A stretch of DNA of 16,059 nt from Gemmatimonadota bacterium (GTDB taxonomy: Bacteria > Gemmatimonadota > Gemmatimonadetes > Gemmatimonadales > GWC2-71-9), in the NCBI GenBank assembly GCA_016880225.1, contig JAEHDT010000007.1:1-16059 (forward strand). The letters run 5' to 3'. Below are positions 7,734-14,174 of this stretch, piece by piece. Under the pieces are notes generated by a model. That model had not been told where the DNA came from and did not search any database. It worked only from the letters and a program-made list of their open reading frames with translations. Every line of letters starts with the position of its first letter. The stretch's first letter is position 1. The translations under genes were made by a program, and so were the position numbers.

Positions 7734-8779
7734 CGTGGGGTCCGGGCGATCCTCACGCCGTCGGCGATGCCGTAGGCCCCGCTCGTCACCACGACCTCTC
7801 CGGCCTCGAGCCCGGACACGATGTCGGCGACGGCCTCGTTGCGGCCGCCCACCTGCACGGGCCGGGCGTGGGCGACCTGCGCGGAGTCGACGACGAACAC
7901 GCGGAACCCCTCGCCGCCCACCCCCGGGACGAGCGCGGCGATGGGGACCGTGACGGCGTGGGGCGAGACCGCGGTGACGAGCCGTCCGAACACGGACTCC
8001 CCGATCCGCAACGGACGCGCGGGATGTCGCACCCGGGCGCGCACCGCGACGGCGCGCGAGAGCGAGTCCACCGCGGCCCCGACCCCGGTGACCGTGCCCG
8101 AGCCGAGCGCATCGCCCGCGGCCGATTCGCCGGCCGTGACCGCCACCGAGTCGCCCACGCGGATCTCGGCGGCATCCGCGGGCGACACGTTGAAAACGAC
8201 ATCCAACGCCGCCGGGTCGGCGACCTGGACGAGCGGCTGGCTCGCGTCCACCGAGGCGCCGAGCACGGCGGTCATGCGCGTCACGACGCCGGCGAGGGGG
8301 GCGCGCAGCGTGGCGAGCTGCTGAGCCCGACGGGCGGTCACCGCGGCCGCCTGCGCCTGGGCGAGCTCGGCCGCCGCCTGGTCCGCGTCCTTCTGCGGCA
8401 GGATCCCCGCTTGCACCAGTCGCGCCGCCCGGGCGGCGTTGCGCTGCGCCGTCTCGAGCGCGGCGGCGGCGCTCTGCGCGGCGGCGTCGAACGGCGCCCG
8501 CTCGAACTCGACCAGCGTGTCGCCCTCGGCGACCTGCTCGCCCGGGGCGACGAAGATCCGGGCCACTCGGGTCGGGCCCGGCGCGGCGAGCTCGGCATAA
8601 CGCCCCGGTCGCGGCGTGACGGTTCCGATGGCGCGCACGATGTGGGCGAACGGCTGCTCTGTCGCCAACGCGGTCTGAGCCGCGACTGCGGTCTGGGCGC
8701 GCGAGGACTCGGCGTCGACGGCGGGGGCGCGGGAGCGACAGGCGCCGACCAGCGCCCCGAGGAGCAGGAGGCGTCTCAC
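7730..8779 (-). CDS. RND efflux periplasmic adaptor (membrane fusion protein), lipoprotein
   Basis: A 349-residue adaptor linking the pump to the outer-membrane channel. The N-terminus is a lipoprotein signal with lipobox Leu-Val-Gly-Ala-Cys (C14), so it is anchored by lipid. The two halves of a lipoyl-like barrel-sandwich domain lie at about 66-94 (VARIFVAPGEQVAEGDTLV) and 155-188 (LRAPLAGVVTRM). They flank an Ala-rich helical hairpin at about 95-154. A beta-barrel domain follows at about 190-265 and a membrane-proximal domain to the end. The start is GTG 8779, which overlaps the TGA of the channel gene (GTGA); the stop overlaps the ATG of the pump gene. The arrangement shows strict translational coupling across the operon. 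Confidence 0.95.
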   Translation of the reverse strand: MRRLLLLGALVGACRSRAPAVDAESSRAQTAVAAQTALATEQPFAHIVRAIGTVTPRPGRYAELAAPGPTRVARIFVAPGEQVAEGDTLVEFERAPFDAAAQSAAAALETAQRNAARAARLVQAGILPQKDADQAAAELAQAQAAAVTARRAQQLATLRAPLAGVVTRMTAVLGASVDASQPLVQVADPAALDVVFNVSPADAAEIRVGDSVAVTAGESAAGDALGSGTVTGVGAAVDSLSRAVAVRARVRHPARPLRIGESVFGRLVTAVSPHAVTVPIAALVPGVGGEGFRVFVVDSAQVAHARPVQVGGRNEAVADIVSGLEAGEVVVTSGAYGIADGVRIARTPR

Positions 8780-9981
8780 GGCTCGTCAGTCGCGGCGGTG
8801 AGGAGCCGCAGGGCGCCCCGGGCGTCATTCGCGAACGCGAGGTCGTCGATGTAGCGCCCCAGCGCGTCGCGGGCGTTGCGCTGCGCCTCGAGCACGTTGG
8901 CGAGCGGGATGGCGCCTTCGGCGTAGGCCTGCAGGGACATCGCCGCCACGCGGTCGGCGCTCGCGAGCAGACGCCGGCCCCGGCTGACGCGCTCGAGCGC
9001 CGCGACGAGGACCCGCCGGGCTCGCGCCACCGCGGCAGCCGACTCGCGGCGCGTGACGTCGAGGCTCGCCTGCGCGCGATCTCGTGCCGCGCGAGCCTGC
9101 GCGACCTCGCCGCCGTGCCAGTTGAAGAGCGGCAGCGGCAGCGAGAGGCCGATCGTGGGCAGCAGCGTCCCGGGCGGCTCGCCCGGGTCGCCCTGCTCGA
9201 CTCCCACCTGGAGGCTCGGCACGGGGAATATGCTGCGATGGGCCAGGGTGAGTGTGCGCTCCTCCGCGCGCAGGCCCGCCGCCGCGGCTGCCACGCGCAG
9301 GGGCTCTCCCGGATCGTTCGGCTCGGTGTCGGGCGGAGGGACCAGCGAGTCGACGAGCACGATCGTCGGCGCTTCGGCCGGCAGCCCCATGAGGAGCTGC
9401 ACCGCGAGGAGCGCGTCCAGAGCGGCGAGCGAATCGTCCACCGCGACGTTCTCGAGCTGACCCGCGTTCACCTCGGCGAGCCGCACGTCGAGCTCGCCCA
9501 CGTCGCCCACGTCGCGGCGCAGCCGCGCCATCCGGAGCAAGCTGTCCGCGTCGCCCGCCGTGCGACGCGACAGCCGCGCGCGCGCGAGCGCCGCGAGTGC
9601 CCGGGTGTAGGCGGTGTCGGCGTCGAAGCGGATCGCGGCGCGCTCGAAGGCGAAGCCGTAGCGAGCCGCGTCCCGCGCGGAGGCGGCGGCACCGATTCGC
9701 GCCGAGCGAAGCCACGGCAGATCGAGCGACAGATCGGCGATGTAATGGCGGTGCGGAACGTCCTTGGTATAGCTCGCGGCGAGCGATGGGTTGGGGAACG
9801 CGCGGGCGGAGCGCAGCGCACCGGCCGCCAAGGCCGTGTCGGCGCGCCCGAAGATGGCCCGCGCGCCGCGGCTCTGTGCCGCTGCCACCGCCTGCTCGCG
9901 CGTCACCGGCTGTTGGCCGGCGAGCGACACCGCCGCCGCGGCGCAGAGCCCGGTGACGAGGGAAGAAAGGCGCGGGGACAT
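8776..9981 (-). CDS. TolC-family outer-membrane efflux channel
   Basis: A 401-residue protein with a signal peptide (about 1-22, cleavage near Ser-Leu-Ala-Gly). It has two repeats of the outer-membrane efflux fold: long Ala/Arg-rich helices (about 90-190 and 290-390), and beta-strand segments such as FPNPSLAASY and VPSLQVGVEQG followed by LSLPLPLFNW. The segment YAEGAIPLANVLEAQRNARDA is the typical late helix of the second repeat. Three protomers would form the exit duct of the tripartite pump. It is first in the operon, and the two genes behind it overlap by 4 bases each. The start is ATG 9981; no strong ribosome-binding site is visible in front of it. It is somewhat shorter than E. coli TolC but complete. 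Confidence 0.93.
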   Translation of the reverse strand: MSPRLSSLVTGLCAAAAVSLAGQQPVTREQAVAAAQSRGARAIFGRADTALAAGALRSARAFPNPSLAASYTKDVPHRHYIADLSLDLPWLRSARIGAAASARDAARYGFAFERAAIRFDADTAYTRALAALARARLSRRTAGDADSLLRMARLRRDVGDVGELDVRLAEVNAGQLENVAVDDSLAALDALLAVQLLMGLPAEAPTIVLVDSLVPPPDTEPNDPGEPLRVAAAAAGLRAEERTLTLAHRSIFPVPSLQVGVEQGDPGEPPGTLLPTIGLSLPLPLFNWHGGEVAQARAARDRAQASLDVTRRESAAAVARARRVLVAALERVSRGRRLLASADRVAAMSLQAYAEGAIPLANVLEAQRNARDALGRYIDDLAFANDARGALRLLTAATDEP

Positions 9982-10010
9982 GGTGTGGCCGACAAACCTA
10001 TATGCCGAAC

Positions 10011-10028
10011 CTGTCAGCAGGCTGACAG
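10011..10028. promoter_or_regulatory. Perfect palindrome upstream of the efflux operon, candidate operator
   Basis: CTGTCAGC and GCTGACAG form 8-base inverted repeats separated by AG. The site lies 30-47 bases upstream of the channel gene ATG and after the true (TAG) end of the selenoprotein gene. A TATAGG block on the minus strand, 8 bases past the palindrome, could serve as a -10, which would place the palindrome over the -35 region as in a repressor operator. No U-tract follows, so an intrinsic terminator for the six-gene operon is less likely, though not excluded. Confidence 0.45.
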
Positions 10029-10036
10029 CCCTGCCG

Positions 10037-11608
10037 CTAGCGCCAACCCCCCGCTTCCCGCTCCACAGAGCCTACCTGGCTCTCGGTCGGCTCCGCTCAG
10101 CAAAACCACGGCTCGGTGAGCCGCGGCGGTATGGACCGCTCGGGGGCCGGCGGGCGAAACCTCCCGGCCGCGTCCGGCCGGCCGGCTCGCGCGTAGGCGA
10201 GCGCCCGAATCCGTCCGATCGTCAGCGCCGGGTCTTCGTCCAAGCGCGCCGCCTGCTCCGCCAGCGAGCTCACGTCGCGCTGCAGCGCGTCCATGCGGGG
10301 ATCGGGATGGGTCCAGCGATAACTGAACCCGGCCGGGTCGAGCTCGCCGAGGAACGGCCGGATGGCGGGGCGCGACAGTAGGAGCGAGCCCGGTGGTACG
10401 AGCAGCCGGATCGTGAACTGGACGGGATCGACCTGATCCACGAGGCGCTCCCGCTCGACCCAATCGAGCAGGTCGACGTAATCGTCGATTCCGGCCCACG
10501 GGGTGAACGGAACGAACGAGGGCCGGAGCGGAATCCCGGCCCGGCGCAGCACGTCGAGCGCGACCTGGACGTCCGCCCGCGTGTGTCCCTTCTCCAGGTT
10601 CGCGAGCACCACGTCCGACAGCGACTCCACGGCCGACACGACGAACAGGCATCCCGTCGTCGCGAGCTCTGGGATCAGGCCGCGGTGTCGCACAATGTGC
10701 TCGACCTTCGTCGTGCAGTCGTAGGTGAGCGCCGGGAACTCCGCGTGCAGGGCCCGGACCAGCTTCAGCGCATGACCGGGTCCGTTCAGGAAGTCGGGGT
10801 CGCCGAAGGTGACGTGCTGCGCTCCGGCCGCCACCAGCTGCCGTACGTCGTCGAGCACGGCGTCACGTGGGACCGCGAAGAAGCGGCCGTCGTACACGGG
10901 CGGGATCGGGCAATGGAGACACATATGGAGGCAGCCGCGGCTGGCCTCGACGTAACCGGCGAGCACGTGCCGACCCGCGTGCGCGAGGCTCGCGTAGCGT
11001 GTCAGCGCGGGCAGGCCCTCGCGGCTGGGGACGGGAAAGGGCAGCCGCTCGAGGGTCGGACCGTGCGCCGGTGAGGGCGGCTCGCCCCGGTCGAGACGCT
11101 CCGCCAGGGCCACGAGCGCCCCCTCCGCCTCACCGCTCAGCACCACGTCTGCGAGCTCCCCGAGCAGGTGCGTCGCGTTGAGCTCCGCATACAAGCCGTG
11201 GAAGACGATGCGGCAGGCGGGATTGATGCGACGGATCCGCCCGGCCGCGTGGACGCCGAGTCGCAGCGCGGTGTGCATCGGGGCCGCGATCGCAACGACG
11301 CGGGCGCGCCGCACTTTCGTCTCGTCTAGCGGCTCGACCGCCAGGTCGATTGTGTCCGGCGCGAACCCCGCGCGCTCGAGGAACGCCCGCGGCCACGCGA
11401 GCCCGAGCGGCTGATGGCCGAGCTCGTAGCACGAGACGAGCAGGATGGCCCCGGCCCCCTGCAGGGCGCGCGGACGCTCAGGCCGGAGGAGCAGTGTGCC
11501 TTTCGGCGAATCGCAGGAGGAACGCCACGCCGAGCAATCCGACCGCGACCCAGACGAGCCAGCGCCAACCGGTGGCCATGCCCGCGATTCCGGTGGCGAG
11601 GCCCGCAC
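10037..11608 (-). CDS. CUAEP-tail radical SAM selenoprotein (UGA read as selenocysteine)
   Basis: Conventional reading ends at TGA 10097-10099, but the frame continues for 19 codons to TAG 10037-10039. The junction reads Trp-Phe-Cys-[UGA]-Ala-Glu-Pro, the defining tail of the CUAEP/CCAEP radical SAM family. Numbered from GTG 11608, a cobalamin-binding-like domain starts at ILLVSCYELGHQP (residue 55), and the 4Fe-4S/SAM motif is C226-x3-C230-x2-C233 (RGCLHMCLHCP). Sec would be residue 504, next to Cys503, forming a Cys-Sec redox pair on a flexible tail. The true N-terminus is uncertain: GTG 11608 is the only standard start, but its first 50 residues are an out-of-frame copy of the small gene 11478-11645, so a non-standard CTG (11464) or ATC (11446) start is likely. 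The substrate is unknown. It is last in a six-gene operon. Confidence 0.9.
10063..10086 (-). promoter_or_regulatory. Bacterial SECIS-like hairpin after the Sec UGA
   Basis: On the minus strand AGAGCC (10083-10078) pairs with GGCTCT (10072-10067) around the five-base loop AGGUA. Below a one-base bulge, a G-U pair and two C-G pairs (10086-10085 with 10064-10063) extend the stem. The loop begins 19 nt after the UGA and has G in its first two positions, which fits the general description of bacterial SECIS elements (loop about 16-37 nt downstream). The GGU in the loop resembles SelB-bound elements such as that of E. coli formate dehydrogenase H, from memory. It lies within the coding sequence and is also translated. 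Confidence 0.75.
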
Positions 11609-11645
11609 CCGCGAGCCAAGCCTTCAAGACGAAAAGGCGGGTCAC
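11478..11645 (-). CDS. Small 55-residue membrane protein
   Basis: GTG at 11645-11643 overlaps the TGA of the crotonase gene (GTGA). The frame runs 55 codons to TGA 11478-11480. The product has a basic start (VTRLFVLKAW), a first hydrophobic stretch (about 9-23, LAGAGLATGIAGM), a clear transmembrane helix (about 30-44, LVWVAVGLLGVAFLL) and a short hydrophilic tail (RFAERHTAPPA). The four-base overlap follows the same pattern as most neighbouring junctions, and the hydrophobic composition is hard to get by chance. This argues that it is a real gene and that the overlapping radical SAM frame here is not coding. I do not recognise a family. It may anchor or assist the protein encoded next. Confidence 0.6.
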   Translation of the reverse strand: MTRLFVLKAWLAGAGLATGIAGMATGWRWLVWVAVGLLGVAFLLRFAERHTAPPA

Positions 11646-12400
11646 TTCTTCAGGAACGCCCGAAGGGCTGCGCGGAAGTCCGGCGTGGTGCGGCTGACGG
11701 CGTTGACGTCCGCCCCCAGACGGATGCCGTCTTCGAAGCGCAAGCCGTCGAGCTCGTAGAACTGCTGTTTGGTGAACGCGAGCGCGGAGGCGCTCGACGC
11801 GGCGAGCGCGCGCAACACATCGCTCGCCTGGTCCTCGAAGTCCGAATCCTCGTACACGCGGGACACCAGGCCCGCCCCCGCCGCTTCAGAGGCGTCGAGG
11901 ATCCGCCCCGTGGCCGCGAGATCGAACGCAATCTTGTCGCCGGTCGTGCGCTTGAGGAGCGTCAGCACGATGGCGGGCACGAAGCCGCGTTGCACCTCGG
12001 GGTACCCGAATTGCGCCGACTCGGCGGCAAGCACCAGGTCGCACGCCGTGGCGAGCCCGCACCCTCCGGCCAGCGCTCGCCCCCGCACGAGGGCCACGAT
12101 CGGCTTGGGGAGCCGGCGCATGCGGACGAAGACCTCCGCGAAGTGGAGCGCGGCCTGGCGATTGGCCTCGACGGCCTGGTCCGCGGAGGCGAGCAGCTCG
12201 TTCAGGTCCATGCCGGCGCAGAAGTCGTTGCCGGCGCCTCGCAGCGCCACGACGCGTACGGCGGCATCGAGCTCCGCACGATCGAGCATCGCGAGCAGCC
12301 CGTCGATCGTCGGGGTGTCGATGGCGTTCCTCTTGTCCGGCCGGTTGAGGGTCGCCGTGAGCACCCCGCTCTCGACGACCACCTGAACCCGATCGCTCAC
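11642..12400 (-). CDS. Enoyl-CoA hydratase/isomerase (crotonase) family, methylglutaconyl-CoA hydratase-like
   Basis: A 252-residue single-domain crotonase. The first oxyanion segment is GNDFCAGMDL (about 57-66) and the second is ALAGGCGLATACDL (109-122). Glu135 in GYPEVQRGF matches the second catalytic Glu (Glu164 of rat enoyl-CoA hydratase). The first catalytic Glu (Glu144 in GGGCE) is Gly115 here. In my recollection this GGxGL pattern marks LiuC/AtuE-type hydratases and relatives, which hydrate glutaconyl-CoA-type substrates. That fits the AtuA-family neighbours. The start GTG 12400 overlaps the TGA of the tail-domain gene, and a longer upstream frame is a shadow. The exact substrate is inferred only from context. 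Confidence 0.92.
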   Translation of the reverse strand: MSDRVQVVVESGVLTATLNRPDKRNAIDTPTIDGLLAMLDRAELDAAVRVVALRGAGNDFCAGMDLNELLASADQAVEANRQAALHFAEVFVRMRRLPKPIVALVRGRALAGGCGLATACDLVLAAESAQFGYPEVQRGFVPAIVLTLLKRTTGDKIAFDLAATGRILDASEAAGAGLVSRVYEDSDFEDQASDVLRALAASSASALAFTKQQFYELDGLRFEDGIRLGADVNAVSRTTPDFRAALRAFLKK

Positions 12401-12789
12401 CGCGACACCTCCACCTCGAGGCGCAGCAAGGCGGTGGAGAATACCTTGCCCTGGGCATCGGTCTTGAGCGAGATGGTGCCGCCGCCGTCGAGCGCGCCGT
12501 GCAGCAGGAAATTCAACGCGTGCAGGTTCGGCAGCTCGTAGCGCTCGACCTTGCCCGTGATCATGCCCTTGAAATGGCGCGCCACGCGCGCGGCTGTCAC
12601 CTGCTTCACGAGCAGCGGATAGTACTCCGGCTTGAGCGCGATGAGCCCCACGTTGGCCGTGTCGCCCTTGTCCCCGGACCGCGCGTGGGCGAGCTCGACC
12701 AGTCGAACGCGCGTGCCCCGGCTCTTGCCGCCTGCCCCTACCCCCGCCCCCGCCCGTCCGCCTGACCGCCTGACCGCCGGTTTTCTCAT
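12397..12789 (-). CDS. AtuA-related tail-domain protein
   Basis: A 130-residue protein. The core VRLVELAHARSGDKGDTANVGLIAL (about 28-52) and the segment YELPNLHALNFLLHGALDGGGT are typical of the C-terminal (ferredoxin-fold-like) domain that in many bacteria is fused to AtuA. Here it is a separate gene: ATG 12789 overlaps the AtuA stop (ATGA). Between the start and the core lie about 25 low-complexity residues rich in Gly, Ala and Arg, encoded by an 8-base repeat and a run of G-tracts. No other standard start lies between these and the core. It probably works as a complex with the AtuA protein upstream. The biochemical role of the family is not established. Confidence 0.9.
   Translation of the reverse strand: MRKPAVRRSGGRAGAGVGAGGKSRGTRVRLVELAHARSGDKGDTANVGLIALKPEYYPLLVKQVTAARVARHFKGMITGKVERYELPNLHALNFLLHGALDGGGTISLKTDAQGKVFSTALLRLEVEVSR
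12735..12755 (-). other. G-quadruplex motif within the AtuA tail-domain coding strand
   Basis: On the minus strand four G-tracts of 3-5 bases (GGG, GGGGG, GGGGG, GGGG) are separated by loops of 1, 1 and 2 bases. This meets the standard G-quadruplex pattern in both the coding DNA and the mRNA. It encodes part of the Gly/Ala-rich N-terminal linker. Whether it folds or affects translation of the tail-domain gene is unknown. Confidence 0.5.
12758..12778. repeat. Short tandem repeat, period 8 (CCGCCTGA, about 2.6 copies)
   Basis: CCGCCTGA occurs twice back to back, followed by a partial third copy CCGCC. A period of 8 is not a multiple of 3, so the repeat is a property of the DNA and not of the encoded protein. 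It lies at the very start of the AtuA tail-domain gene, beside the G-tract run, and encodes part of its odd linker. It looks like slippage or a small repeat family; other copies in the genome would decide. Confidence 0.6.
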
Positions 12790-14174
12790 ACGTCCACGTA
12801 CTCCACGCACGGCTCAACCATCCGCTTGTCGAGCAGCGCCGGCCAGTAGGCAACGATCTCCTCGGGCTTGGGCCGGCCGCCGGCGAATCCGGTGACGCTG
12901 GGGGGGCCGTTGAGGATGAGCGGCGCGATCTCCCGCGTGAAGCGCTCGACCGGGGCCGGGTCCACCGCACGCACCCCGATGCGGAGCTGCACTTCCGGCA
13001 GCTCGGCGAGCGGCGCGCTCGCCCGCGCCAGCGGCCCGTGGGTCGCGTCGGCGCCCACGAACTCCGTGACGATCGCCTCGAACTTGAGCCCCAGGTCGGC
13101 CAGCCTTTGGCGCAGGATCCGGTCGGCCGCCTGGGCCTTCTTGTAGGCGTCGGGCCAGGCGTACACGAGCGTGCCCACGGCTTTGTACCCGTAAAAGTAG
13201 GCCACCGACACCTTGAGCTTGTCGGTTGCCGGCCGTCCCCTGACACCCGACACACGCACTCTGTCCTTGCCCGCCTGCGCGAGCCGGATCGTCGTGAAGT
13301 CGGCTATACAGTCGGGGGTGATGTATTCGGCGGGATTGCCCATCTCGTAGACCAGCTGCTCGGTGACGCCCGCGACGCTGATGCGCCCGCCCGTGCCGGG
13401 ATGCTTGACGATGTCGAACGTGCCGTCCGGGGCGGCCTCGACGATCGGGTAGCCGACGTTGGCGAGGTCGGGGATCCGCTCCCAGTCCACGAGACAGTTC
13501 CCCCCGCTGCACTGCGCGCCGCACTCGATCGTGTGCCCCGCCACCGTCCCCGCCGCGAGCAGATCCCACGCATCGGCCGGCCAATCGAACGCGTGAATCA
13601 TAGGGGCGAGCGTGAGCCCGGTGTCGGTGACCCGGCCCGTGATGACGACGTGCGCGCCGCCGCGCAACGCCTCGACCACCGGCCACGCCCCGAGATACGC
13701 GTTGGCCGAGAGGACCCGATCGCGCACGTCGGAGAGGGGCCTGCCGGTGTCGAGGTTTCGAAGCTCGTGCCCGCGGGCCAGCAGGCCGTCGATGCGTCCC
13801 AGCAGATCGTCGCCCGTTACGACGCCGATGCGGAGCTTGCCGCTGAGCCGCAGTCCGCGGGCCGCCTCAGCCACTGCCTGGGCGCAGCCGCGCGGGTTCA
13901 CGCCACCCGCGTTGGCGGTGACCTTGATGCCCCGCTCGGCGAGCACGGGCAGAATGCGCTGCATCAGGGGAATGAAGTCCTTCGCGTACCCGAGCGAGGG
14001 GTCGCGCGACTTCTGCTTCTGGAGAATGGACATCGTGACTTCTGCCAGGTAGTCCATCATGAGGTAGTCGACCGGCCCCCCCGTCACCTGGCGGTAGGGC
14101 GCTTCGAGCCAGTCACCCCAAAACCCTTGGCCTCCGGCGATCCGGACCGTCCGAGCCCCGCGCTGCGGGCTCAC
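12786..14174 (-). CDS. Acyclic terpene utilization AtuA-family protein (DUF1446)
   Basis: A 462-residue protein matching the main domain of the AtuA family: N-terminal GGQGFWGDWLEAP, LAEVTMSILQKQKSRDPSLGY, VTANAGGVNPRGCA (about 100-113), GAHVVITGRVTDTGLTLAP, then ECGAQCSGGN and YGYKAVGTLVY. In Pseudomonas the atu genes are needed for growth on citronellol and geraniol; the reaction of AtuA itself is not established. The start GTG 14174 overlaps the TGA of the S8 protease gene (GTGA); the much longer open frame upstream is a shadow of that gene. The C-terminal domain found in longer AtuA proteins is encoded by the next gene, and a crotonase follows, which together suggests CoA-ester catabolism. 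The carboxylase and dehydrogenase subunits of a full pathway are not in this window. Confidence 0.93.
   Translation of the reverse strand: MSPQRGARTVRIAGGQGFWGDWLEAPYRQVTGGPVDYLMMDYLAEVTMSILQKQKSRDPSLGYAKDFIPLMQRILPVLAERGIKVTANAGGVNPRGCAQAVAEAARGLRLSGKLRIGVVTGDDLLGRIDGLLARGHELRNLDTGRPLSDVRDRVLSANAYLGAWPVVEALRGGAHVVITGRVTDTGLTLAPMIHAFDWPADAWDLLAAGTVAGHTIECGAQCSGGNCLVDWERIPDLANVGYPIVEAAPDGTFDIVKHPGTGGRISVAGVTEQLVYEMGNPAEYITPDCIADFTTIRLAQAGKDRVRVSGVRGRPATDKLKVSVAYFYGYKAVGTLVYAWPDAYKKAQAADRILRQRLADLGLKFEAIVTEFVGADATHGPLARASAPLAELPEVQLRIGVRAVDPAPVERFTREIAPLILNGPPSVTGFAGGRPKPEEIVAYWPALLDKRMVEPCVEYVDV

Noticed and set aside
7734..8828. Upstream extension of the RND open frame to 1386 residues
   Set aside because: It is a low-complexity Arg/Gly/Pro-rich shadow of the membrane fusion gene; the typical RND N-terminus starts at 7733 with a 4-base overlap.
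10011..10028. Palindrome as part of the SECIS element
   Set aside because: It lies about 70 nt past the UGA and beyond the TAG stop; the closer AGGUA hairpin is at the right distance.
11414..12541. 375-codon plus-strand open frame
   Set aside because: Antisense to the crotonase and small membrane genes; no recognisable domain and a shadow-like composition.
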